NCBI GenBank assembly: GCA_963576735.1
Contig: OY755179.1
Span: forward strand, 2,790,001 to 2,854,000
Origin: Bedellia somnulentella
Taxonomy: Eukaryota > Arthropoda > Insecta > Lepidoptera > Bedelliidae
Direction: 5' to 3'
DNA length: 64,000 nucleotides
Part shown: piece by piece, positions 43,681 through 53,925 of the stretch
How positions within the stretch are numbered: position 1 is the stretch's first letter
Layout: each line of letters opens with the position of its first letter
Translations under genes and position numbers: made by a program
The notes under the pieces: generated by a model
What the model saw: only the letters and a program-made list of their open reading frames with translations
What the model was told of the DNA's origin: nothing
Databases searched by the model: none

Positions 43681-43852
43681 ACCCATGAAAATTTGCTCCA
43701 AATTAATTTGCAGCAATTCAATGCTTGGCGCGCTCCCCTCGAGACGCCCAGGGTATAGGGTGCTGGTTAGTGTGCAAGGCACGTCCCCTCATCACACGGC
43801 CGCATGATTCAGCATTGCAAGTTGCACACGTGAGCCCGCATCACTGGGAAAT
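43681..43852. repeat. Direct repeat unit 2 (172 bp)
   Basis: The second copy in the same orientation, 412 bp downstream. The region between holds a partial match (CAAATTAATCTGCAGCGACT at about 43563) to the unit's first part. Confidence 0.85.
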
Positions 43853-44164
43853 AAATTATTAACCTGTTACTCCGTGTCTTCAGACGAGGGGCGTTCTACA
43901 AATGTGTCACTTAGTAAATTGGAATTATGCTGAGACATTTTTTTGACGTCTGTATTGTGTGGGAAGGGGGAGAGGGATCAATGTCTCATTTTTGGAAAAT
44001 TAAGTTTCACGCCATGTTTATACAACCTGGAACGCTGAGCTATGCTATAAGTTTTTTTTGCAGTAAACAAATAGAAAATAATTAGAACACATTTTGTCTG
44101 CAGACTGCGTACTATCTTAAAAAATATTCCCCGCAGGTTTTTCGCGATTTTAATCAAACTGTTG

Positions 44165-44315
44165 ATGATCAAGAATAATAGAACATGTATGAAAAGATTG
44201 ATGGATGTGAACGAAGCTAGAGAGGTTTACCAGAATCGTAAAAAACGGCGATCGATAATCACTGCCTACCCCAATGGGAACTAATGTGATGTGATTATAT
44301 GTATGTATGTAGATG
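44165..44315 (+). pseudogene. RTE-like LINE 3' fragment
   Basis: AGAATAATAGAACATGTATG, GAACGAAGCTAGAGAGG and the tail ATATGTATGTATGTAG. Confidence 0.7.
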
Positions 44316-44865
44316 ATCAATTTAGTGTTTGTCTTATCAAAACTAGATTTTTCAAGCTCCACTGTCTTGAGAAATAACGATACAAAAAGTTATAATCGCC
44401 ATAATCTTATGAAATAACGTGCCAAGTCGTTAACATTCAAGGAATGAGAACAATAGAAATCAGAAATAAAAATTACTTCCAAGCCGCTTCCTGCAAAGTT
44501 AAGTGCAAAGGTTGGAGCAAGTTCAGCAAATGTCAGAGCATTACCGAGGCGGTGTGTTAAGCGCGAGTATATTTAATGGTTATGGGCCAGTCGGCGGTAA
44601 AACGGATGGTAAGTGAAAATGAAAGTGATTCCCAAGAGCCACTTTAACGTGCAAGATTATGACAGGCCTTCATACGTGTCGGCTTCGTAGTTTACCATCT
44701 GTTGGGAGATCTTGGTATGCCTTGTGTTACAGGTCAAGTGTTACAGATTGGGTTAAACATTTCAGTGAAGTTGAGATTAGAAAAAAATTGACTACAAGAC
44801 TGAGTATTTTGTGATTCTATTTCTGCTTTAGTATTTGGTAGTTGTAGTTTTATATGCTGAAAAGT
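44316..44865. other. Unassigned sequence
   Basis: No supported feature. Confidence 0.4.
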
Positions 44866-45080
44866 AGTGGCTTTGAATAGCACGAACCTATTTCTTACTG
44901 CGGGTTTTGTAAGAGGCGACTTAATATTTCAGCGCTTTTTTGGGTCTGGTCGGGCGATATGGGTTGAGATCCTACAACAATCATTCTTTATATGTATTAC
45001 CTTTTCTTTTAATAATCTTTATTTTTAACCCCAATTAGTTGTAAGTGGCTTTATGAGCTTTTTGATTGCCGTGGGATAAC
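44866..45080 (+). repeat. SINE-A, old copy
   Basis: GTAGTGGCTTTGAATAGCAC, TTTTGTAAGAGGCGACTT and TGGGTCTGGTCGGGCGATAT are landmarks; the tail is missing. Confidence 0.6.
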
Positions 45081-45695
45081 AACCAAGATAGCTCTGTGGT
45101 TAAAATATGCGCTTATCACGAAGAGAGGCGTCGGTTCGATCCACGAACCAGACCTGAACCAATGTGTCTTTTCCAAAGCCATATAAATATATACGGACAT
45201 ATTATACACAGATCAAGTTACCCCAAACTAAGTAGAACTTGAATTATGGGATACTAACTCAACATTATATTAAATATTATATAATACACATATAAACAAC
45301 ATCCAAGACAGAGAAACAATCATTTATGCTCATCACATGAATATTGCCCTCAGCGGGGATCGAACCCGCAACCTCTGGATCGAGAAGCTAGTCACCTATC
45401 GACTCGACCACGGAAGTCTTCAAAAATAATATGTGTGATTAATTTGTATTGGTTGTTATCGGCGATGGAAAACATCGAGAGGAATCCCATATGTTTAAGT
45501 TGTTCTTATCCATATGACAGTGTATTCGTTGAAAACGCAATAGGCCTGCCCTCTATCACGTGTGTACACTGTCCAACAAAACCGGGGTACTTTGAACACC
45601 AGGTGACAATGTCACGTAATATTCCGAAGTATTTGTACCTCTGCCAACTCCTTCGGGTATATTCGACGTGAACGTTTGAGTTTGAGTAGAGAATT
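45081..45695 (+). repeat. SINE-B variant split by a tRNA-like insertion
   Basis: The head (AGATAGCTCTGTGGTTAAAA, B box CGGTTCGATCC) runs to about 45200 and the body and tail from about 45430 to 45695. Between them 45345-45420 is a minus-strand tRNA-like segment with B box GGGTTCGATCCCCGC. Confidence 0.7.
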
Positions 45696-45984
45696 GCCGT
45701 AGGATATGTACTATTATGTCAAGCTGGAAAGAATAAAATTATCTTATATTCCGAACCCATTTTAAATTGCGTAATATTGCAACATTATGCCTTGTTCAGA
45801 TAAAATATTATTGAGGTTTTCCGTTTCATAAATGCATTCTATTGACTGTAGACAAACTGTACTGCGGTGATATAAATAAGCGAATATACTCGTGGCTCTC
45901 GTTTCTATGAAACTATTCAACAAGAAATTGATTTCTGCTTTTATAACATTTAATATACAGAAACTTACTTTACCCTTCATAACA

Positions 45985-46050
45985 GAAACACATACATATA
46001 TTCACGCCGTTAGTTTCCACGGGGGAAGCATAGACAACTAACATTCTTTT
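45985..46050 (-). pseudogene. RTE-like LINE extreme 3' end
   Basis: CATACATATATTCACGCCGTTAG and the neighbouring codons only. Confidence 0.5.
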
Positions 46051-46193
46051 TTTGGTCGATTCATAAATTCTTTTCAAGGTTCATTCAGATAAAGTTTTAA
46101 GTTTTTACACATTTTGAATAAATCCTTTATTTGATCGAAATATGTTTTTCGCGGTCCTTCATATTTTATCTAACACAACCAACTTGTAATAAT

Positions 46194-46434
46194 ACATAAT
46201 TTAATGTTTTTTGACATGAATTCCTCATGTGGGGATTATTACTCATAAATAAAAGATGTTATTAAAGGAAAGAAAAATTTCGACACTGGCGACGGGTATA
46301 CGGGGGCGTATACCCGAAGGTCGCGGGTTCGAACCCCGCCAGTGTCGAAATTTTTCTTTCCTTTAATAACATCTTTTATTTATGAGTAATAATCCCCACA
46401 TGAGGAATTCATGTCAAAAAACATTAAATTATGT
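46194..46434. repeat. Repeat C fold-back with perfect 98-bp arms
   Basis: 46194-46291 and 46337-46434 are exact reverse complements. They hold the trailer of a repeat C subfamily (GACATGAATTCCTCATGTGG). The 45-base loop carries part of the tRNA-like core, including GGTCGCGGGTTCGAACCCC, and a nested 9-bp hairpin (CGGGTATAC/GTATACCCG). The right arm passes straight into a leader (46435 on). Confidence 0.9.
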
Positions 46435-46600
46435 GATAGTTAGGCGTTTGCAACATTTGCATTCTATCTGAAAAGGTAGACAAGTGGCCGTCCGAATTAG
46501 TTAAAATTCGGAGGTAGGAAACGCAAACACTACTTGAACGTGTAAAAAAGAAACAAAGGATAGAGAAATTTCGCGCTGGATGCCAACTGACACTGTAGCT
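46435..46600 (+). repeat. Repeat C leader and start of core
   Basis: GTTAGGCGTTTGCAACATTT through GTAGGAAACGCAAACACTAC to GACACTGTAGCTCA, where a CAGGGGCCC element begins. Confidence 0.85.
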
Positions 46601-46947
46601 CAGGGGCCCAATTCTACACGACCATCTTTCCTGTATGTCGATCTTAGGTGTATCAAAACTGTGGTTTTGGCATTCTCGACGCAAAATTGACAGATATCAT
46701 TTGTGTCACTGTCACAATAGTGAGACAGCTAAGATCTTATTTGCTATTCTACAAGGTCATTTTACGTCACTTTTTGACACATTGACGTATTTGGTATTCT
46801 GCAAATTAAGGATTTTTTTCAGCATTATGATGATTGAACGAATGATTCGCCAAATCGGTATTCTAAGCGTTTTTAAGAGTTCTCTTGACAGCTGTCTGAA
46901 GCTACAATCCACCATAATGATACAGTTTTTCTCTTAAAAAACAACAA
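46601..46947 (+). repeat. Repeat Z, copy 1
   Basis: Starts CAGGGGCCCAATTCTACACG and ends near AAAAAACAACAATAG. It matches the reverse complement of 51921-52352, without the 80-bp MITE found there. The content is not recognised; it might be a DNA element. Confidence 0.8.
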
Positions 46948-47297
46948 TAGCTGGGGCCCAATTCTACAATTTTAAGAAACGTCACCTTTTTGATACGGTC
47001 TGTAGGTCAAATAAGTACAATACTGTATCTCTATTTTTAGTCGTTACAACGTAATCGGTTCTATTATCTTAGCTGCCGGAGCATGGTTTTGTCAATTTTG
47101 ACATTCCAAATCAGTCATTTATTCATTCTTTAATAAGTCAAATAAGTGTTGTCATTTCAGTGATCTTAAAAATCTACCGCAATAACTGTACCTATTTCTG
47201 TACCATCGCCCAAGACTAAAGAAACAACATTTAAATTTTATGTACAGTTTATGAGTACTTTCTGCTAGAAGATTCGACCGAAATATTTTATTATAGG
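46948..47297. repeat. Sequence starting like repeat Z
   Basis: Begins GGGGCCCAATTCTACAATTT and then differs, with similar motifs (TGTCAATTTTGACATTCC). Perhaps a related family member; the end is not defined. Confidence 0.4.
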
Positions 47298-47299
47298 TT

Positions 47300-47512
47300 A
47301 ATTCTTTACATGGGTGTCGTAAGAGGCGACTAAGGGTATGGGGCTTTTTAAAGTGACTTTTAGGCGATGCGGTTGAAGACCCATCACCAACGATACTTTA
47401 TTTCTACCATCATCTCCCATATCAACTTCCAAATGTGGCTGAGGAGTTTTTAGCTCTAAAGCTGTGGCTACCCCTTTTTAGGGATTTATGGCCGTGAGTA
47501 TAATTATGTATA
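47300..47512 (+). repeat. SINE-A lacking the head
   Basis: ATGGGTGTCGTAAGAGGCGA to ATGGCCGTGAGTATAATTATG. Confidence 0.8.
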
Positions 47513-47534
47513 GCAAAATTAAAAACCTGTAACA

Positions 47535-47685
47535 ATGTACCTACAAATACATTGTCACATGACAGGACTAAGTATAACTCAGCTATAATAGTTTCCCCAC
47601 GATATTTTCCCTCACGGTTAACGTCCTCAATAAATAAAAAAGACATTGGTCAAGGCCCAACAAGAATTTAAACTCAAACCGATGA
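47535..47685 (-). repeat. SINE-B fragment
   Basis: ACATTGTCACATGACAGGAC and TTTTCCCTCACGGTTAACG landmarks; diverged. Confidence 0.65.
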
Positions 47686-47784
47686 AGTGAAGTCTCAAAA
47701 AAAAGAGCTGAGTTTCGATTTCATCGTTATAAAAATTTAAAATTGTATGGGTACGTAAATGGTTAAATTTATGCGGGTACCTAC

Positions 47785-47860
47785 TCCATGGCGATCCATA
47801 GTCTCTGCCTACCCCAATGGGAACTAATGGCGTGAGTGTATGTATTTATGTATATATGTG
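47785..47860 (+). pseudogene. RTE-like LINE extreme 3' end
   Basis: GGCGATCCATAGTCTCTGCC to GGCGTGAGTGTATGTAT. Confidence 0.6.
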
Positions 47861-47904
47861 CCTACTCCGTAACTATCATTTATTTTAATGGAATGTCTTC
47901 TAGG

Positions 47905-48055
47905 CATGACATTATTACAGAAGCCGCCTGCCTTTTTGAGATAACTCTCTATTTGGTCCGATTTTGTCCTCCGTAGTCGTCCTCTACTAACACCACTTTC
48001 CAGTGCCTTCCACATTGGGTTTTTACACATCCAATTTACCTATTCATCCTTATCA
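47905..48055 (-). pseudogene. RTE-like LINE coding fragment in the left arm
   Basis: The minus strand carries RGRLRRTKSDQIESYLKKAG-type codons as in the 3158-3510 copy. Its counterpart in the right arm is 63845-63995. Confidence 0.65.
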
Positions 48056-48369
48056 TGCCCAAACCGTCTTAAAAATATTATTGCCTTAGTATTAGTATAT
48101 GGAAAAATACTAGTTTTCATTGAAACAAACCTATCCCAATTTTTTTATTGATGTACAAGCGCGAATTTAAAGGCTGTTTTCAATGTTAGTAAGAAAATTG
48201 TTTTTTCTTTTCCCAAAGTCTCTATAGGTACCCTGCGGCTGCGTTTTGAAAATGACACCTCTCTTTTGCTCTGTTTTATATTCTACAGATAAGTTAGTAG
48301 TTAATTGTTATAATTGTGCCAGTGACAAATTGGTCAAATAAACAAAATAAATACATTTAAATTTTTCAC

Positions 48370-48540
48370 ACAACCTGTCAGACGTCCGAAGTGTAAAGAA
48401 TAAAAAAGCATGTATAAAAGATTCATTAAACTAGAAGAAGCTAGATAAGTTAGCCAGGGTCGTACAAATCCAACAAAATTAATAGTTTCTGCCTACTCCG
48501 ATAGGAACTAATCTCGTGAGTTTACGCAAGTAGGTTTGTA
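48370..48540 (+). pseudogene. RTE-like LINE 3' fragment in the left arm
   Basis: GACGTCCGAAGTGTAAAGAA to AACTAATCTCGTGAG; counterpart at 62815-62980. Confidence 0.65.
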
Positions 48541-50540
48541 TCATTTTCTTTTATTTTTTTTTATTTTGATAGAGAAAATCTTGAAATTATTATTTTTATT
48601 GAATTATTTATCTTTAATTAATGATGAAATGAATATTTGTTAGATAAAATGTGGCACGTTTAAGAGTTTTTTGTGTTTTGTTTCAAGACCTTTTTTTTCT
48701 GAAATATTAGACTTTTTTAAGTTTGCCTTATGTTTGTTTATAATAAGTCGTGATTATAAGATAAGATTTTTGCGGTCTGTTCAAAGTAAAGTCAAACTTT
48801 TTCTTACAAACTCATTACGCAAATTCTTGGCCAAACACGAACTCGCTTTAAGAAAAAAAACTTTTTTCAACTGTCATAATTTGACATAAAACCGTCAAAA
48901 TTCTGTCACATGTCACTAAACGTCACAATGCAAACTTAATAGAACTTTTTAATGGGTATTCACAATCTTTTTAAGATGTATCTTAGGTGTATGTCTCTGG
49001 TATGGTGATCCAAATTTGACGTTTTAGCCCAGTTTCTTGCTCATTCGGTCATTGAGTTGAATTATTTTAAATCCAGTATTGCCATTTTTATTCTAATATT
49101 GATATTGCAAATACCTACCACTTTATTTATTATGTACCCTATGCTCTTAATCTAGAATCATCTCCGATTTTGTAACTAGATCTCAATTATTTCTTCAAAA
49201 TTTAATTGTAAATGATTTAAAATATGTTTCCAATGTTTACCAAGTATGAATTGTGAGGTTATTAAATAAATTATATAAGGCTGCTTGTAAATATACCCAA
49301 AGCTAAAAAGAAAAAAAATAGAAGAAAGATAAGAAGAAGAAGAAAGATATTGGAAAATAACAATAAGCATGACATAATTAGTTGGGATTCGCGATAATGG
49401 GATTTCATTATTATTTTTTCTTTAATTTTATGTTCTTCCCAAAATATAAATAACTCTTAACTTAGTCTTTACTTAACCATTGATTAAATACCTTCAAGAT
49501 CTAATTGTTTAATACTTTCATTCTTTATACATAATTTTTCTTTCGCTTTAATGATAAAAATCCTTACAACTAAAATTCACATGCGAGACTAAATCACGCT
49601 GTTTGTGGCGAAATTGCTGAAAAAATATTCGGCAGATACCGCCAATAAAAAAAATAAATAAAAAAAACAATAAACAAACAAAAAAATTATAATTAGTCAA
49701 TTTTCATTTTCATTATTACATATTTTGAAAACTAATGAATAAATTTCTTATACCGAATAATAATTAATTTAACGGACTGGTTAATATCAAACATTATTTG
49801 TTTGCGGAACTATTCTTACGATACGAACTTAACGATGAATATGCTATCAGTGATTTTGGTACCAATTATTCGTGACGATGAAGCTTAATTAAAGTTTTCA
49901 AACTGGGACATTCATATGGTGTCTCTATTTTATAAGAATTCCTTGCGGAAGATATCAACCAACTGAAAATTACCCAAGAATATACATTTATATTTCAAAT
50001 CATGTAGGAGAAGCTAACAAATAATAAAGCGTATATTTATCATACCAAAACTTGTATTAAAAGTTCTTTGCTCGTCTTAGTGATTATACTTTAGTTACAA
50101 ATATATAATAAATAATATGTTTTTGATACTTGTTTCTTTATTAATTTACTAGTGGACCATTTCGGATTTGCACGAGTATTGTTATACTTTAAATATACGC
50201 CTGTGTTTCTTAGGGCCAATATTTACTGGCATGAAAACTGTGATAATTTAATTAGGAATAACTTTTTTAGAGGGCTAACGACAACGTTAATAACTATAAA
50301 ACGAAAAGCTTAACTGTTTTCGCTAAGACTTTTTATATAGTCGTTACCTAGCATAATTTACAATGCATACGTTTAGTACATAGGCAACCTATAATGTTTT
50401 CGGTTTTCGTAGTGTAGCCGCACATGATCCTGACTTTTATTTTACCTTAAGCCTATTAATATATACATATATATACAAAGTATATATACACTGTAGTATA
50501 TATATAGTGTAGTGTATATATACTGTGTAGTGTATATTTG

Positions 50541-50795
50541 CTGTGTAGTGTCGGCTTAGAATAGCACTTCCCCATTTCTTCCGATGGGTGTACGTAAGAG
50601 GCGACTAACTGTATTGGGGCTTTTAAGAGATTTTTGGGCGATGTATTCGGAAACCCATCACCAACAACCTTTATCTCACCATCTTTTCCCCACTCAACTT
50701 TCCAAAAGTGGCTTAGGAATTTCCAATTCCTTAGCTCTGGCTACCCCTTCTAGGGATTTATAGCCGTGAGTATATGTATGTGTGTATGTATATAT
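50541..50795 (+). repeat. SINE-A, private to the left arm
   Basis: Complete copy (GCTGTGTAGTGTCGGCTTAG to TATGTATGTG) inserted in a TATA-rich stretch; absent from the corresponding right-arm position near 54200. Confidence 0.9.
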
Positions 50796-51104
50796 ATCCG
50801 ACTCTACACTTATCAGCCAATCATCTCAAAATCTCTTGTCTATAATATCAAATTTCCAAAAGGAGAGATATTTGTTTGTATGTATAGGTTCCTAATTCCC
50901 CAATAGCTCAACCGATATAAAAAATATTTTTTTAAATTAAACGTTGGAATTTTTCAAAAGTAACGTAGGCTATATATCATCACACGAAATATCATAGGGG
51001 TGTTGGTGATGAAACTGACATGCATACATATAAACTGGTTTCCCATAATACAGACCTAGCCTAGTTTGGGAACCTCTGCTTAGGTCTGTACTACTGTAAA
51101 TGCC

Positions 51105-51312
51105 TTAAAGGCTTTGGAATGAGAAATTCCTGAGTCACTTTTGGAAGTTGAGTGGTGAAAAGATGGTATTAATAAATAATTGTTGGTGCCGGGCTCTCTA
51201 ACCATATCGACCAAAAATCACTAGAAAGCCCACGCGAAATCACTAAGGGTAACCCATACACTCCTATTATTATGACCACCCACCGGTAGGAATGGGGTAG
51301 TGTTATTCTGCT
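51105..51312 (-). repeat. Decayed SINE-A in the left arm
   Basis: AAAGGCTTTGGAATGAGAAA, ACCCACCGGTAGGAATGGGG; a related decayed copy sits at 53805-53925 in the right arm, so it probably predates the inversion duplication. Confidence 0.65.
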
Positions 51313-51327
51313 GTTTTGCTATAAAAA

Positions 51328-51590
51328 CATAAACATAACATAAACGTTCACGCCGTTTATCCCCGAAGGGGTTGGCAGAGGTACCAATACTTCTGAACTC
51401 ACATGGCAAGCGCCATCTAGTTTCCAGAGAAGGTACCCACGTTTTGCTTAGACAGTGTACTCACGTGATAGGGGGCAGGCCTATCGCCGTTTTGTACGAA
51501 TACACTGTCACATGACTAAGTACAACTCAGCCATGTGGGTTTCCTCACGATGTTTTCCCTCACCGTTAAGAACCATGATAATTTAAAAAC
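51328..51590 (-). repeat. SINE-B, private to the left arm
   Basis: (CATAA)n-like tail, CACGCCGTTTATCCCCGAAG, ends within the body at AACCATGATAATTTAAAA; no head. Confidence 0.85.
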
Positions 51591-51920
51591 ATATTTATCT
51601 TATATCTACTTTGACTGGGACCTCATAATGAATTAACGTTTTCTTGAATAAGTGTAACTGCATTTATCATATCGATTTTCATTGAGCCACATTGAAACGA
51701 AATCTACTTCGATACATTTGAAATATTGTCCAACTTTGAATAAGATATTTTTATCAGAAAAAATATTGTCATAAAAAACGCATATTTTATTGAGATCTTT
51801 AAATTTTCAGTAAAATGTAAATAAAATCCAATAAAATATGTGTAAATACATTCAAATAAATATTCATAATCATTTTCCAAAAAAAAAATTTTTCGAATGT
51901 ATGAAACAATACACAAAAAG

Positions 51921-52352
51921 CTACTGTTGTTTTTTAGGAGAAAAACTGTAGCATTATGGTGGATTGTAGCTTCAGACAGCTGTCAAAAGAACTCTTAAAA
52001 ACGCTTAGAATACCGATTTGGTGAATCATTCGTTCAATCATCGTAACGCTGAAAAAAATCGTTAATTTGCAGAATACCAAATACGTCAATGTGTCAAAAA
52101 GTGACGTAAAATGGCCTTGTAGAATAGCAAATACAGATCCACAATCTTTTCTTGGCCGGCGGCGACTACCTACCCACCTAGTCGCCGCCGGCCAAGAAAA
52201 GATTGTGGATCTGTACGATCTTAGCTGTCTCACTATTGTGACAGTGACACAAATGAAATTTGTCAATTTTGCTTCGAGAATGCCAAAACCACAGTTTTGA
52301 TACACCTAAGACCGACATACAGAAAAGATGGTCGTGTAGAATTGGGCCCCTG
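51921..52352 (-). repeat. Palindrome spacer: repeat Z copy 2
   Basis: The reverse complement of 46601-46947 plus the nested 80-bp MITE. On both sides the arms begin with the same sequence (ACACAAA outward to GAATGTATGAAACAAT), so repeat Z forms the non-inverted centre. Confidence 0.8.
52134..52213. mobile_element. 80-bp MITE with perfect 34-bp inverted repeats, TA target
   Basis: The arms CAGATCCACAATCTTTTCTT... and their exact reverse complement enclose the 12-base loop ACCTACCCACCT. TA lies on both sides (52132-52133, 52214-52215). The empty site is visible at 46730-46735 in repeat Z copy 1. A CAG start and a TA duplication suggest a Tc1/mariner-like family. Confidence 0.92.
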
Positions 52353-52563
52353 TTTGTGTATTGTTTCATACATTTGAAAAAACATTGCAGAAAATGACTA
52401 TGAATATTTTTTTCAATGTATTTACACATATTTTATTGTGTTCCATTTACATTTTGTTGAAAATTTAAAGATATCAATAAAATATGCGTTTTTTATGACA
52501 ATTCTTTTTTGATAAAAATATATTATTCAAAGTTCAAAAAATAATCGTTTTAAGTATAAAAGA

Positions 52564-52858
52564 TATATACATACATACATATACTCACGGCTATAAATCC
52601 CTTAACGGGGTAGCCAGAGCTTTGGAATGAAAAATTCCTCAGCCACTTTTGATTTGATTGGGAAAAGATGGTTGTAATAAATGTTTTTGGTGACGGGTCT
52701 CCAACCACATCGCCCAAAAATCACTCAAAAAGCCCCCTATACCCTTAGTCGCCTCTTACGATCATCCACGGGTAGAAATGGGGTAGTGTTATTCTAAGCC
52801 GACACTACACGACAAAACCGACACTACACGGCACAACCGACACTACACGGCACGGCAT
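52564..52858 (-). repeat. SINE-A with tripled head
   Basis: CATACATACATATACTCACGG tail end; the head motif CCGACACTACACGRC occurs three times in tandem at about 52799-52855. Confidence 0.88.
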
Positions 52859-52888
52859 TTTATAAGTAATCCGATTGAAAGTATATAA

Positions 52889-53134
52889 TCCTTTTAATAT
52901 TATAAATGTGAAAGTTAAGATGTTTGGATGTTTGTGTGTTTGAGGCAAAAAGGCTCCCAGGTACATAATGTATATAAATGGAATTTGAATGCAATTATAA
53001 AATTTAATATATTTTATCCCTGATTAAATGGACCAATAAAATATTCACGCCTGATGGAACTAAGAGTAACAGGAAAACGCCTTAAGCTTTGCCATAAGCA
53101 AATTTGACAGTACGAAGTCTGTCGGGACAGCTAG
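52889..53134 (+). mobile_element. Short Helitron-like element
   Basis: Starts TCCTTTTAATATTATAAATG after an A; ends ACGAAGTCTGTCGGGACAGCTAG, with GTC/GAC hairpin potential and a CTAG end. The following base is C and not T, and the end may have drifted. Confidence 0.5.
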
Positions 53135-53475
53135 CAGCAGCCAATGCACTATCGTCTAAAAACATTAGTAACTCTCATTCTCAACTTCAGTGTAAATCAG
53201 TAATTTCATAATATATATTTTTTAATTCCTTCAGCCATTTGATGGATAAACAATTTTGCAAATAAAAACAGCAAAGTAGTCCATGCATTTTGATATTTTT
53301 AAGGCAAAACGTCAAAAGCATATCCAAACGAAAAGAAATACAATTTTAGAAATTGATTGTTTATTAACGGTTCAGATTAACGGGTAATCACGCAACATAC
53401 TTACAAACATAAAAAATCCAATTGAGTAGCTCATTTTTTAAAGTCGGTGGAAAATAAAACTCATCTCATCCAATT

Positions 53476-53620
53476 TAATGTTTTTTGACATGAATTCCTC
53501 ATGTGGGGATTATTACTCATAAATAAAAGATGTTATTAAAGGAAAGAAAAATTTCGACACCGGCGGGGTTCGAACCCCGCCGGTGTCGAAATTTTTCTTT
53601 CCTTTAATAACATCTTTTAT
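53476..53620. mobile_element. 145-bp fold-back retroposon of repeat C with 15-bp TSD
   Basis: TCATCTCATCCAATT lies at 53461-53475 and 53621-53635. The insert holds a 100-bp perfect palindrome (53522-53621, the last base shared with the duplication) centred on the T-arm GGGGTTCGAACCCC, plus a single-copy trailer end (TGACATGAATTCCTCATGTG). No D-arm or anticodon arm remains. Confidence 0.9.
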
Positions 53621-53804
53621 TCATCTCATCCAATTCAAATGCACCGAATTATATTTCGGTTCAATGTGGAAAGGCTCAATGAAAATCAATACGATAAATG
53701 CAGTTACACTTATTCAAGTAAACGTTTACTCATGTTGTGATACTATGAGGTCTCAGTCAAAGTAGATATAAGATAAATATGTTTTTTATAGCAAAACAAA
53801 AGTG

Positions 53805-53925
53805 TCGCTGAGTAGTTTTACCATAGAATAACACTACCCCATTTCTACCGACGGGTTATCTTAATAATAGGAGTCTAAAGGTCTATACCCTAAGTGATTT
53901 AGCGTGGGCTTTTGATAGCTCAATG
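53805..53925 (+). repeat. Decayed SINE-A in the right arm
   Basis: AGAATAACACTACCCCATTT and GGTTATCTTAATAATAGG; counterpart of 51105-51312. Confidence 0.6.

Larger units (their letters stand above)
47901..51920 (+). repeat. Left arm of giant imperfect palindrome
   Basis: Read rightward, this matches the reverse complement of the region from 64000 down to 52353 in the same order. Anchors: TAGGCATGACATTATTACAG at 47901 with the reverse complement ending at 64000; CACATGTCACTAAACGTCAC (48907) with 62410; TGGTATGGTGATCCAAATTT (48998) with 55373-55392; CATATGGTGTCTCTATTTTA (49914) with 54800; GTTACCTAGCATAATTTACA (50343) with 54365; ATTGTCATAAAAAACGCATA (51765) with 52485. Private insertions here include the SINE-A at 50541, a SINE-B at 51328 and about 300 bp near 49400-49690. 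No gene is seen inside. Confidence 0.88.

Noticed and set aside
50150..50170. Separate full Helitron ending ACTAGTGGACC in the palindrome arm
   Set aside because: The end-like sequence is present in both arms (also about 54572-54585), but no matching 5' end could be placed confidently.
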